Positions 41,504 through 49,891 of a stretch of DNA of 64,000 nucleotides are shown one piece after another. The translations under genes were made by a program, and so were the position numbers. The notes beneath the pieces were generated by a model, which was not told the DNA's origin, did not search any database, and saw only the letters and a program-made list of their open reading frames with translations. Source of the DNA: an uncultured Eubacteriales bacterium (GTDB lineage Bacteria > Bacillota > Clostridia > Oscillospirales > Acutalibacteraceae). The DNA lies in the NCBI GenBank assembly GCA_902491475.1, contig CABUHY010000005.1:46836-110835 (forward strand), given 5' to 3'. Within the stretch, counting starts at the first letter, position 1; each line of letters begins with the position of its first letter.

Positions 41504-41611
41504 GTGAATAACTTTTTTAACAACAACGGTCTCTTGATTCTCATTATCATCATTATCTTACTCGCTGATAATGACAACGGCTGCGGTTGCAACAGATCGG
41601 GTTGCTGCTAA
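41504..41611 (+). CDS. Predicted 35-residue membrane peptide with a Cys-rich tail
   Basis: A GTG-initiated frame with a strong GGGAGG site eight bases upstream encodes MNNFFNNNGLL, an Ile/Leu-rich hydrophobic helix, and a short tail with CGCN and GCC motifs (four cysteines). A strong terminator follows five bases after the stop. Small Asn/Gly/Cys-rich membrane peptides of this build occur in spore-forming Firmicutes, but I do not recognise this one. Function is unknown. The AT-rich 150 bases upstream could hold its promoter, but no consensus is clear. Confidence 0.55.
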   Translation: MNNFFNNNGLLILIIIIILLADNDNGCGCNRSGCC

Positions 41612-41615
41612 AACC

Positions 41616-41653
41616 AAAAAAGGCTGTCATCAAATGATGACAGCCTGATTTTT
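41616..41653. terminator. Bidirectional terminator between the 35-aa ORF and rnfB
   Basis: AGGCTGTCATCA pairs with TGATGACAGCCT around a two-base loop, with A- and T-runs on the two sides. It serves the convergent units. Confidence 0.85.
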
Positions 41654-41660
41654 AATGAAT

Positions 41661-42464
41661 TTATTCGATTGTGATTGTCTTTATCGCCTTTGTCGGACAA
41701 GCCTCGGTGCATTTGCCGCAGTTTGTGCATTTTGATGTGTCAACAAAAGCGACATTGTTTTCAACCTTGACTGCGTCCGATTCGCAGACCTTTACGCATT
41801 TCATACAGCCGATACAACCGACATTGCAAGCCTTGCGTGTGAGTGCGCCCTTATCCTGATTTTTACAGGTTACCGTAGCAAACGACCTGTGCATGGGCAA
41901 AAGCTCGATAAGATTTTTCGGGCAAACGGAAATGCACTTTTTGCACGCTCTGCAAAGCGCGGGGTCAACCCTTGCAACGCCGTCGCAGATTTTAAGCGCA
42001 CCGTATTCACATTCCTTTACGCAGTCGCCGAAGCCGATACAGCCGTAAGCGCAGTTCTTGGGTCCGCCGAAAAGCTGGGACGCCATTTTACAGCTTTGAG
42101 CGCCCGCATATTCAAGCTTCTTTCCGTTGTGCGAGGAGGTGCCGTTGCATTTTACAAACGCCGCCATAGGCTCAACGCTCTCCGCTTTTACACCCAAAAC
42201 CTCGGCAATACCCTTTGCGGCATCGGCACCGCCGGGAGCACAGAGGTTTGTTTTGTCGGTCTCGCCCTTTGAAAGAGCCGCCGCATAGCCGTCGCAGCCC
42301 GAGAAGCCGCAGGCACCGCAGTTGGCACCGGGCAGGCACTCTCTTATCTTTTCAGCCTTTTCGTCCTTTGGCACAGCCATAACAACCGAAGCAATCGAAA
42401 GACCTATACCTGCGATAAGTCCGATAACACAGACAAGTATAACCGCCGAAATAATTCCGTTCAT
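41661..42464 (-). CDS. rnfB: Rnf complex subunit RnfB (iron-sulfur)
   Basis: The 267-residue subunit accepts electrons from reduced ferredoxin. It has one N-terminal membrane helix (residues 4-28), a 4Fe-4S domain with CLPGANCGACGFSGCDGYA, and several ferredoxin-type clusters: CVKECEYGA, CRACKKCISVCPKN, CNVGCIGCMKCVKVC and CTNCGKCTEACP. It is the last gene of rnfCDGEAB, 12 bases after rnfA. The order matches acetogenic and gut Clostridia. The Rnf pump couples ferredoxin oxidation and NAD reduction to ion export. Confidence 0.96.
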   Translation of the reverse strand: MNGIISAVILVCVIGLIAGIGLSIASVVMAVPKDEKAEKIRECLPGANCGACGFSGCDGYAAALSKGETDKTNLCAPGGADAAKGIAEVLGVKAESVEPMAAFVKCNGTSSHNGKKLEYAGAQSCKMASQLFGGPKNCAYGCIGFGDCVKECEYGALKICDGVARVDPALCRACKKCISVCPKNLIELLPMHRSFATVTCKNQDKGALTRKACNVGCIGCMKCVKVCESDAVKVENNVAFVDTSKCTNCGKCTEACPTKAIKTITIE

Positions 42465-42476
42465 AGCTCTACCCCC

Positions 42477-43064
42477 TTAACCGAACATATTCTCAACGAG
42501 TCCCGTAAAGCCGAGGAACGAGAGAGAAGTGAGGCTCGCCGATATAAGCGTTATCGGAAGTCCCTGCAAAAATTTGGGAACATCGCAGTTTTCAAGCTTT
42601 GAGCGAACGCCTGCGAACATTACCATTGCGACCATAAAGCCGAGACCCGCGCCGAGCGTGTTTATCATAGCGTGCGAGAAAGAATATCCGTTGTCGATAT
42701 TGAGTATCGTAACGCCGAGCACGGCACAGTTCGTCGTGATGAGCGGAAGATAAATTCCGAGCGAGCTGTAAAGCGACGGAATGTACTTTTTGAGTATTAT
42801 CTCAACAAGCTGAACCAGAGCCGCAATAACCAATATGAACACTATCGTCTGAAGATAGCCGAGGTTGTGGTTATCGAGGAAGGTGTTGAGCGGATAGGTT
42901 ACGGCTGATGAAAGCAGCATTACGAAGATAACCGCAAGGCTCATACCGACCGCCGTGTTGAGCTTCTTCGACACGCCGAGGAACGGGCAGATGCCGAGGA
43001 ACTTTGAAAGTATGTAGTTGTTTGTAAGAATAGCCGTCAAAAGGATTGAGAAAAATATTTTCAT
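42477..43064 (-). CDS. rnfA: Rnf complex subunit RnfA
   Basis: The 195-residue protein has about six membrane helices and the family motifs ILSKFLGICPFLGVSKKLNTA near residue 20 and TTNCAVLGVTILN. RnfA and RnfE are inverted homologues that together carry an iron-sulfur centre in the membrane; the Cys residues in GICPF and TNCAVLG fit this. It overlaps rnfE by one base. Confidence 0.96.
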   Translation of the reverse strand: MKIFFSILLTAILTNNYILSKFLGICPFLGVSKKLNTAVGMSLAVIFVMLLSSAVTYPLNTFLDNHNLGYLQTIVFILVIAALVQLVEIILKKYIPSLYSSLGIYLPLITTNCAVLGVTILNIDNGYSFSHAMINTLGAGLGFMVAMVMFAGVRSKLENCDVPKFLQGLPITLISASLTSLSFLGFTGLVENMFG

Positions 43065-43771
43065 TATTTTTCAGCCTCCTTTTCTTCACATTTTTCGCCT
43101 GCGGCAAGCTTTTCGCAGTTAGCAGCCATCGGGCAAGCCTTACAGCCGCCGAGAGTTGCTTTTTTGCCGCCGCCCGCTTCGGCAAGCTTATTCGCACAAG
43201 CCATTACAATGCCGAATACGAAAAATCCGCCTGGAGCCAATACAAATATAGTCATAGGAGGTATGCTCTCGGGGAGAATAGCGTGACCGAGCAAGGAACC
43301 CGAGCCGAGGAGCTCTCTTATCGTGCCCATTATTGCAAGCGCACAGGTAAAGCCGACGCCCATTCCCAAGCCGTCGAGAGCCGAAGCAACGACGGAGTTT
43401 TTGCCCGCAAACGCCTCCGCTCTGCCGAGGATTATGCAGTTTACGACGATAAGCGGAAGATAAACGCCGAGCTGTTCGTCAAGCGAGGGTAAAAAGGCTT
43501 TTACAAGCATCTGTACTATTGTAACAAAGCCTGCGATGATTACTATATAGCAAGGTATTCTGACCTTTTGCGGAATTACCTTACGAAGTGCCGAAATAAC
43601 GATATTCGAGCACACAAGAACTATCATAGCCGAAAGTCCCATACCGATTGCGCTCTCAAGCGAGGTTGTTGTCGCAAGCGTCGGACAGGTGCCGAGTACC
43701 AGGCGCAAAACGGGATTTTCCTTGATTATGCCCTTTGTAAACTCATGTCCGAGAGATTTTTTATCAGCCAT
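43064..43771 (-). CDS. rnfE: Rnf complex subunit RnfE with a Cys-rich C-terminal tail
   Basis: The 235-residue membrane subunit has the RnfE blocks GIIKENPVLRLVLGTCPTLA and VVNCIILGRAEAFAGKNSVV. Beyond the last helix it has an unusual tail (about residues 200-235) with four cysteines in CKACPMAANC and KCEEKE. The tail is not part of the core family as I know it. The gene overlaps rnfG by eight bases and rnfA by one. Confidence 0.94.
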   Translation of the reverse strand: MADKKSLGHEFTKGIIKENPVLRLVLGTCPTLATTTSLESAIGMGLSAMIVLVCSNIVISALRKVIPQKVRIPCYIVIIAGFVTIVQMLVKAFLPSLDEQLGVYLPLIVVNCIILGRAEAFAGKNSVVASALDGLGMGVGFTCALAIMGTIRELLGSGSLLGHAILPESIPPMTIFVLAPGGFFVFGIVMACANKLAEAGGGKKATLGGCKACPMAANCEKLAAGEKCEEKEAEK

Positions 43772-44345
43772 TTACCTCACCCCCTGCCGTTTTGTAAAGC
43801 TCCAAAGCCGTATTGACAGCCGAGGTAACCGCCTTTGAGGTTATCGTCGCACCTGTCAGAGCCTGGATTTCGTTATCCTTGGGTTCTCCCGTCTTGATGA
43901 CGGAAATTTCCGAATTTTTATCCTTAAACTGATTTAAGAAGGACTCGTTTTTGGCGTTCATACCGAGACCTGCCGTCTCGCTTATCGAGAGTATGGCAAC
44001 GCCCTTGACGCTGCCCGTCTTATCGATGCCGACCATAATGTCTATGTCGCCGCCGTAGCCCTTTGCCGAGGTTAAGAAAACATAGCCTATCGTCTCGTCC
44101 GAGTCGGAAAGTCCCTCATAATAGGTATACTGCATGCCGTCCTTTTCGACCGTTTTTTCGTCCGAAAACTTTGCTGCGTCGCTTAAAACCACCTTTTTGG
44201 TGTTGTTCTGCGTTTCAACGGCAAGCTGTTCAATCTTCGGAGCGGTTATCTTGTTTGTTACCGCAAGAAGAGTTGTAACGACAAGGCAGATTATGAAAAG
44301 AGAAACGGCAGGAACTATAATTTCTTTTGCGCTGACTTTTTTCAT
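43764..44345 (-). CDS. rnfG: Rnf complex subunit RnfG (covalent FMN)
   Basis: The 193-residue subunit has one N-terminal membrane helix (about residues 10-30) and an FMN-binding domain. The flavinylation motif LTGATITSKAV near residues 164-174 contains the Thr that receives FMN through a phosphoester bond, attached by ApbE, whose gene starts this operon. It overlaps rnfD by four bases. Confidence 0.95.
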   Translation of the reverse strand: MKKVSAKEIIVPAVSLFIICLVVTTLLAVTNKITAPKIEQLAVETQNNTKKVVLSDAAKFSDEKTVEKDGMQYTYYEGLSDSDETIGYVFLTSAKGYGGDIDIMVGIDKTGSVKGVAILSISETAGLGMNAKNESFLNQFKDKNSEISVIKTGEPKDNEIQALTGATITSKAVTSAVNTALELYKTAGGEVNG

Positions 44346-45361
44346 TTTGCCGCCTCCTCTTTCTTCTTTTTCTCCTTGACAAAGCCGAACGGCTTCTGTG
44401 CCGTAAGGTTGTCAATGTGAGGAACAAGTATATTCATAAGAATAATCGAGAACGATACGCCCTCGGGGAGCGAGCCGAATATCCTTATAAGCGAGGTTAT
44501 TATGCCGCAGCCTACCGCATAGATTATCTTGCCCTTAAATGTTATGGGCGAGGTCGTGTAGTCGGTTGCCATAAATACTGCGCCGAGCAGAAGTCCGCCC
44601 GCCATAAGCTGATAAAGCACGAACGGGATATTGCCCTTGCCGACAATAAGCATAATTACCGCAACGGTGCCGACATAGCAAAGCGGAATTGTCGGGGAAA
44701 TTACCTTTCTTACAAACAGGTAAACCGCACCGAGTATTATTGCCGCCGCACAGGTTTCGCCCAAGCAGCCGCCCCTTACGCCGAAGAACATCTTCGCAAG
44801 CTCGGGAAGCTCCGCACTGTTTAAGGTCTGTGCAATGCCGTCCGAATTGTATTTGCCCGCAAACTGTGCCAGAGGCGTTGCCGTGGTAACCGCATCAAGC
44901 GTTTTAATCCTCCATGCAAACGGCTCGACATAGTTGTTTACATAGGTCGGGAACGAGGTCATAAGAACTATTCTGCCTACCAACGCAGGGTTTACGAAGT
45001 TCTGACCTATTCCGCCGAAGAACTGCTTTACTACGATTATCGCAACCGCATCGCCGACAATTACCATCCACAGCGGAATTGTCGAAGGCAGGTTAAACGC
45101 AAGCAAAACGCCCGTTACAACCGCCGAAAGGTCGCCTATCGTGTTTTCCCTTTTCATAGCCTTGCGGCTCAAGAACTCAAACAGAACACAGAACACTGCG
45201 CTCGTTGCCGTGACAAGAAGCGTTCTTACGCCGAAAAGCACCACCGAAAGCACAAGCGCCGGCATAAGCGCAATTATCACATCGAGCATTATTCCCCTTG
45301 TGGTGTCAACGGTCCGTCTGTGCGGCGAAGCGCTGACAGTCAGTTTTTTCTCTTCGCTCAT
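44342..45361 (-). CDS. rnfD: Rnf complex subunit RnfD (covalent FMN)
   Basis: The 339-residue membrane subunit has about ten helices and the blocks PSTIPLWMVIVGDAVAIIVVK and GGIGQNFVNPALVGR. A probable flavinylation site is the Thr in AVTTATPLAQF. The C-terminus after the last helix is a short Lys-rich tail. I chose the ATG at 45361, with GAGGGGG upstream; the longer frame from 45454 lies inside rnfC. It overlaps rnfC by four bases. Confidence 0.95.
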   Translation of the reverse strand: MSEEKKLTVSASPHRRTVDTTRGIMLDVIIALMPALVLSVVLFGVRTLLVTATSAVFCVLFEFLSRKAMKRENTIGDLSAVVTGVLLAFNLPSTIPLWMVIVGDAVAIIVVKQFFGGIGQNFVNPALVGRIVLMTSFPTYVNNYVEPFAWRIKTLDAVTTATPLAQFAGKYNSDGIAQTLNSAELPELAKMFFGVRGGCLGETCAAAIILGAVYLFVRKVISPTIPLCYVGTVAVIMLIVGKGNIPFVLYQLMAGGLLLGAVFMATDYTTSPITFKGKIIYAVGCGIITSLIRIFGSLPEGVSFSIILMNILVPHIDNLTAQKPFGFVKEKKKKEEAAK

Positions 45362-46692
45362 TTCTGCGCCCCCTCTCTTACTATCGCCTTGGCGTTTCTC
45401 ATATACTGTACAAGCGGTCTGCCTGCGGGGCACGAATAAGCGCACGAGCCGCATTCCATACAGACCATTGCTCCGTATTTCTGAAGTGCGTCAATGTCCT
45501 TTGACTTGGCAAAGCGTTCAATCTTTGTAGGCATAAGGCTCAACGGACAAGCCTTGGCACATCTGCCGCAGTAGATACAGTCCGTCTCCTTTTTAATGCT
45601 TACATCCTTTTTGCCGAGAACGAGTATCGCATTGTTGCTTTTGAGCACGGGGGTGTGGGTGTCGATAATCGAAACGCCCATCATAGGTCCGCCCGCAATT
45701 ATCTTAACGGGGTCCTCTTTGTATCCGCCGCAGCTTTTTATTATGTAATCGATTTCCGTACCGACGGGAACTCTTATGTTCTGCGGCTGAGCTATTGCCG
45801 AGCCGTCAACGGTCATTGACCTTGAAACAAGCGGTTTGCCCGTTTTGCAATATCTTGACAGGAACGCCGCCGACGCCACATTCATAACGACGCAGCCGAC
45901 ATCTGCGGGAAGCTTTCCGGGCGGAACCTTTCTGCCCGTTGCGGAGAGAACCATCATTTTCTCCGCTCCCTGCGGATATTTCGACTTCAGCGGCATAACC
46001 TTGATTTCGTCGTTTTCATCCTCTTTTTCGGCTATCCTTTCAAGCACCTTGATAGCCTCTTTTTTATTGTCCTCAACGGCAATGATACACTTCTTAAAGC
46101 CGAGCATATCCTTGACAAGATGTACGCCGTTGAAAACATCCCACGAATTGTCGAGACATTCTCTGTAATCGACCGTGATAAACGGCTCGCACTCTGCGGC
46201 GTTGATTATAAGCGTATCAATACCTGCGTCGGGCTTAAAGCCGAGCTTTACATGGGTCGGAAAGCCTGCGCCGCCGAGGCCTACAAGTCCCGACGCTCTG
46301 ACAGCCTTCAAAAAGTCCTCCCTCGTGTCGATATTCGGCACTTCAAGACCATCGTAAAGCGTGTTTTCGCCGTCGTTTTCGATAACAACCGCCTGAGTTT
46401 TCATACCAGTTGCGGTCCTTATCTCCTTTATTGCGGTTACCTTGCCCGACACGGACGAATGTATGGGCGCCGACACGAATTTATCCGTATCGCCTATGAG
46501 CTGACCCACCTTTACCTCGTCGCCGACTTTTACGACAGGCGTACAGGGTGCGCCTATGTGCTGACTCATCGGAAGCGTAACAAACTCGGGCGCTTCAATC
46601 CGTCTTACCGGCATATCCTTGGTGTTCTTGTCGTGCGAGACCTTCACTCCGCCCCGTACCTTTTTTACGGGTTTAATGATTTCAGAGTGCAT
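45358..46692 (-). CDS. rnfC: Rnf complex subunit RnfC (NADH-binding)
   Basis: The 444-residue cytoplasmic subunit has an N-terminal barrel-sandwich segment (VKVGDEVKVGQLIG), the NADH/FMN-binding fold with VGLGGAGFPTHVKL near residue 138, a SLBB-like domain, and two 4Fe-4S clusters (CIYCGRCAKACPLSL and CMECGSCAYSCPAGRP). It passes electrons to NAD. It is the first structural gene of the Rnf set, directly after the Gx-type gene with no gap. Confidence 0.96.
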   Translation of the reverse strand: MHSEIIKPVKKVRGGVKVSHDKNTKDMPVRRIEAPEFVTLPMSQHIGAPCTPVVKVGDEVKVGQLIGDTDKFVSAPIHSSVSGKVTAIKEIRTATGMKTQAVVIENDGENTLYDGLEVPNIDTREDFLKAVRASGLVGLGGAGFPTHVKLGFKPDAGIDTLIINAAECEPFITVDYRECLDNSWDVFNGVHLVKDMLGFKKCIIAVEDNKKEAIKVLERIAEKEDENDEIKVMPLKSKYPQGAEKMMVLSATGRKVPPGKLPADVGCVVMNVASAAFLSRYCKTGKPLVSRSMTVDGSAIAQPQNIRVPVGTEIDYIIKSCGGYKEDPVKIIAGGPMMGVSIIDTHTPVLKSNNAILVLGKKDVSIKKETDCIYCGRCAKACPLSLMPTKIERFAKSKDIDALQKYGAMVCMECGSCAYSCPAGRPLVQYMRNAKAIVREGAQK

Positions 46693-47220
46693 TTATTTTC
46701 CCCCTTTTTGAGTGATGGTTCGGGTTGCCTTTTCGAGTGCGGGCATAACCGCCCTCAAAACACTTCCCGTAACGGCTCCCGTAACGGTGCCGCTTATAAG
46801 TAACACGGGCGCATATCCCAGCACGGATAAATTGCCCGCAGTTATAATCGCAACAATAAGCTGACCGAAATTATGCGTGAGCGCACAGATAATTCCGATT
46901 GCCATATATCCCGTTTTCTTTGAAAACTTAAAAAGCAGATACATTGTAACGGTGCTCAGCACACCGCCGCAAAGGCTCATAAAAAACGCCGTAACGCCCC
47001 TTGTGACGCCTGCGAACAGCGCTTTTACAAGTGTTATCGACAGTGCACTCGCAAGCCCCATTGACGAGGCGGCGAACATAGTAGCAATATTTGAAAATCC
47101 CGGCTTTGCCCCCGGCGGCATAAACGCCGCAGTCGGAATAAGACTTTCAAGATAAGAAAGCGTCAGCGCAACAGCGGAGAGCACGCCGAACAATGCAATT
47201 TTGTAAGTACTTTTTTTCAT
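46693..47220 (-). CDS. Gx transporter family membrane protein
   Basis: The 175-residue protein has about five or six predicted helices and begins KIALFGVLSAVALTLSYLES, with the family block PPGAKPGFSNIATMFAA. It belongs to the 'Gx transporter' family (formerly annotated as heptaprenyl diphosphate synthase component I), an ECF-type S-component relative. It sits between a NusG-II protein and rnfC, an arrangement I know from other clostridial Rnf loci. A role in supplying flavin or isoprenoid precursors to the complex is only a guess. Confidence 0.8.
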   Translation of the reverse strand: MKKSTYKIALFGVLSAVALTLSYLESLIPTAAFMPPGAKPGFSNIATMFAASSMGLASALSITLVKALFAGVTRGVTAFFMSLCGGVLSTVTMYLLFKFSKKTGYMAIGIICALTHNFGQLIVAIITAGNLSVLGYAPVLLISGTVTGAVTGSVLRAVMPALEKATRTITQKGGK

Positions 47221-47221
47221 A

Positions 47222-47587
47222 TCAGTAGGTTACGGCATCAAAAGCCGATTTTTCTCCCTTTACCGTAAGCACCGTTTTATTCGGCAGACACGCCGCAACA
47301 TCGCCCGTGTTTTTAAGCTTACCGCTTTTTATACAGGTTTTGTCCTTACAGTTGCTTTCGAGAAAATATGCTTCGCCGTTTTCGATTTTTATTTTTATAC
47401 CGTTATCAAGCGTTATTTCGTTATCCGCCGAAAGCCTTTCACGGTACACGGTCTCCCCGTCAACGGTTACAACGGCGTATTTTTCCCCCGCATTTTTGAT
47501 TTTCGGGATTAAAACGGATAAAATTATGAGCACGCCTATTACCGCAAACAGTATCCAATCGCGGCGAAAAACAAGCTTCCTTTTCAT
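47222..47587 (-). CDS. NusG domain II-containing membrane protein
   Basis: The 121-residue protein has an N-terminal membrane helix (about residues 10-27) and an extracytoplasmic NusG-domain-II-like fold with SNCKDKTCIKSGKLKNTGDV and ACLPNKTVLTV. The conserved Cys residues fit the family found beside ApbE and Rnf genes. It begins two bases upstream of the Gx gene's frame and follows apbE by one base. Its role is not established; assembly of the flavinylated subunits is plausible from context. Confidence 0.8.
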   Translation of the reverse strand: MKRKLVFRRDWILFAVIGVLIILSVLIPKIKNAGEKYAVVTVDGETVYRERLSADNEITLDNGIKIKIENGEAYFLESNCKDKTCIKSGKLKNTGDVAACLPNKTVLTVKGEKSAFDAVTY

Positions 47588-47588
47588 A

Positions 47589-48617
47589 TCATTCCACCGT
47601 AAAATCGCTGTTTGTCAGGATAAAAGAGTCCTTAAGCCCGTCTGAAACACTGACGGTTTTGTCCGAATACACAAACACGGCGCTTGCATTATACTTCTGT
47701 AATATGGGGTACGAAGCCGCTTCGCCTACAATGAAGCAAACGGTTGAAAGCGCGTCACTTTCGAGACCCGAATGTGCCACAACCGTTACCGAGCACAGCC
47801 CGTTGTCCGCAGGCTTACCCGTCGTGAGATTGAGAAGATGATGGTATGTAACGCCGTCCTTTTCGAAGGTCTTTTCATAGCTTCCCGAGGTGGAAACAAA
47901 GCAGGACGAAAGCGAAAGAGTTGCGAATGTGTCGTTGACATCACCGAACGGATTGCGGATACCGATTGTGAAATTATCCTTGCCCGACGGCGAACCGTAA
48001 AGAGCAAGACTTCCGCCGACAGACACCACCGCACCGCCGATTTCCTCGTGCGAGAGCAGAATATCCACCGCCTTGTCGCAAGCCGCACCCTTGCCGACTG
48101 CGCCGAGGTTCAATATCTGACCCGGAGCCGCCTTGAGCGTAAGCGTGCTTCGGTCAAGGGACAAAGTCGAATCGTCGCACAGAGCGACCGCCGATTTTAT
48201 CTCGCTGTCACTCGGAACATTGAAATTATCCGTATCGAAGCCCCACAGCTCGGTCAGCGCACCCGAGGTCACAGCCGCCTTTTTGCCCGAAAGGGAGAAA
48301 ATCTCCTTCGTACTCTCAACAGTATCAAAAAGCTCACGGCTTACCTGCACGCCGTCCGAGAGCTTTTGATTGACCGAATAAAGCTCTGCGGAGCTGTCGT
48401 TTTTTGAAATGACCTTGTCAAGGCGGGAAATTTCGTCCGTAATGTCGGAGCATACACTCTGACCCGTCTCGGAATCGGAGCAATAGGTCTTGACAGTGAC
48501 CACGCTGCCCATGGCAAACGATGAAGCCTCCTGCGTTTTGCCCTTTGCCGAGCAAGAAGAAAAAGCGAATGTAATTGCAAAAAGGATAAGGAAAACTGAA
48601 ATTCTCTTTATCTTCAT
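47589..48617 (-). CDS. apbE: FAD:protein FMN transferase ApbE (lipoprotein)
   Basis: This protein of about 342 residues transfers FMN from FAD to Thr residues of target proteins such as RnfD and RnfG. A lipoprotein signal peptide ends at FSSCSAKG near residue 20. The family motifs are AMGSVVTVKTY, LWGFDTDNFNVPS, LGAVGKGAACDKAV, SVGGSLALYG and the substrate/metal segment ESDALSTVCFIVG. The ATG at 48617 follows GGGTG; a GTG two codons earlier is less likely. As first gene of the operon it directly supports flavinylation of the Rnf complex. Confidence 0.94.
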   Translation of the reverse strand: MKIKRISVFLILFAITFAFSSCSAKGKTQEASSFAMGSVVTVKTYCSDSETGQSVCSDITDEISRLDKVISKNDSSAELYSVNQKLSDGVQVSRELFDTVESTKEIFSLSGKKAAVTSGALTELWGFDTDNFNVPSDSEIKSAVALCDDSTLSLDRSTLTLKAAPGQILNLGAVGKGAACDKAVDILLSHEEIGGAVVSVGGSLALYGSPSGKDNFTIGIRNPFGDVNDTFATLSLSSCFVSTSGSYEKTFEKDGVTYHHLLNLTTGKPADNGLCSVTVVAHSGLESDALSTVCFIVGEAASYPILQKYNASAVFVYSDKTVSVSDGLKDSFILTNSDFTVE

Positions 48618-48656
48618 ACGCACACCCGCTTTTCGACAAGTTATATGTTAAAGTAA

Positions 48657-48685
48657 ATTATATTATAAATTTGACAAAAGTTCAA
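48657..48685 (-). promoter_or_regulatory. Promoter of the apbE-rnf operon
   Basis: The minus strand has TTGAAC, 17 bases and TATAAT, about 40 bases before apbE. Confidence 0.7.
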
Positions 48686-48716
48686 GAATTGTTATATAAA
48701 TAACAATAATAATGTA

Positions 48717-48746
48717 TTGAACAGTTATTCCTTTTTGTGTTAAAAT
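48717..48746 (+). promoter_or_regulatory. Promoter of the alcohol dehydrogenase - PfkB unit
   Basis: TTGAAC, 18 bases and TAAAAT lie about 17 bases before the start codon, giving a very short leader containing GAGGTGA. Confidence 0.65.
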
Positions 48747-48763
48747 TTATGTGAGGTGAGATT

Positions 48764-49891
48764 ATGTTCTCTGATTACTATATGCCCGTTCGTGTGCTTT
48801 CAGGCAGAGACGCCGTCTTTGAGCACAGTGATGTTTTCAAAAAGTACGGCTCAAAGTGCCTTATAGTATGCGGCAAGAGTTCGGCTGCTTCAAGCGGTGC
48901 GCTTGCTGACATTGAAAAGGTATTAAAGGAATGTGAGGTCGAATACACGGTTTTCGACTCGGTAACGCAAAACCCCCGTACCGCCGACTGCCGAAACGCA
49001 GGTCAGGTTGCAAGGGATTTCGGCGTCGAATATATAATAGGTATCGGCGGAGGCAGTCAGCTTGACGCCGCAAAGGCAATAGCCGTCTATGCTTCAAACA
49101 AATTTCTGTCGGCAGACGGCATATACTCGGGCGAGTCAATGCTTCCTCCCCTGCCCGTAATTCTTGTGGGCACGACCTCGGGCACGGGCAGCGAGGTCAC
49201 GGGAGTTTCGGTGCTCACAAACGAAAGCGGCAGGAAAAAGAGCGTCAGCGGAGAAAATTATTATGCAAGGGTTGCCTTTGCAGACCCGAAGTACACCTAT
49301 TCAATGCCTATGGAGGTTACGGTTTCGACGGCAATCGACGCTTTCTGCCACGCTGCGGAAAGTCTGCTCTCAAACAAGGCGGGCGAGCAATCGAAAATGT
49401 GCTCCGTGCGTGCCGTTGCCCCGTTGTGGAAAGCGATAACCGAAATGCACGCTTCAAACAAGCTGCCCGACAAGGCGACAAGGGACGAGCTGTACTCCTG
49501 CTCGCTTTTTGCGGGGCTTGCGATAAATTCCACGGGCACCTGCTATCCGCACACCCTCGGCTACACGCTTACGGAGGATTACGGCTTACCGCACGGAAAG
49601 GCTTGCGCCGTGTTCCTGCCGTCGTTTATAAAGCGTGCGCTTGAATATAAAAACGCACAGGCTGCGGAATTCCTTTCAATGATAAATATGAATTACCCCG
49701 AATTTGAACGCACGGTGTTCTCGATTGTCGATATAAAGGATATTTCAATGACGAAAGAGCAGATAGACGCCTACTGCGAGCGCTGGCAAAGCGTTAAAAA
49801 CTTTATAAATTCTCCGGGCGGATTTACCGCGGCTGACGCAAAAGCCGTTCTCTCGGAGCTTTTCTTAAAAAACGAATGTGAGGAAAATTGA
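48764..49891 (+). CDS. Iron-containing alcohol dehydrogenase
   Basis: The 375-residue protein is a group III (iron-dependent) alcohol dehydrogenase. The NAD(P) region has IGIGGGSQLDAAKAIAVY near residue 92 and GTTSGTGSEVTGVSV near 138. The metal site is visible as Asp and His in TAIDAFCHAAE, and His in GTCYPHTLGYTLTEDYGLPHG. It reduces an aldehyde or oxidises an alcohol or polyol. It shares one base with the following PfkB kinase gene, which suggests that both act on one sugar or polyol route. Confidence 0.9.
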   Translation: MFSDYYMPVRVLSGRDAVFEHSDVFKKYGSKCLIVCGKSSAASSGALADIEKVLKECEVEYTVFDSVTQNPRTADCRNAGQVARDFGVEYIIGIGGGSQLDAAKAIAVYASNKFLSADGIYSGESMLPPLPVILVGTTSGTGSEVTGVSVLTNESGRKKSVSGENYYARVAFADPKYTYSMPMEVTVSTAIDAFCHAAESLLSNKAGEQSKMCSVRAVAPLWKAITEMHASNKLPDKATRDELYSCSLFAGLAINSTGTCYPHTLGYTLTEDYGLPHGKACAVFLPSFIKRALEYKNAQAAEFLSMINMNYPEFERTVFSIVDIKDISMTKEQIDAYCERWQSVKNFINSPGGFTAADAKAVLSELFLKNECEEN

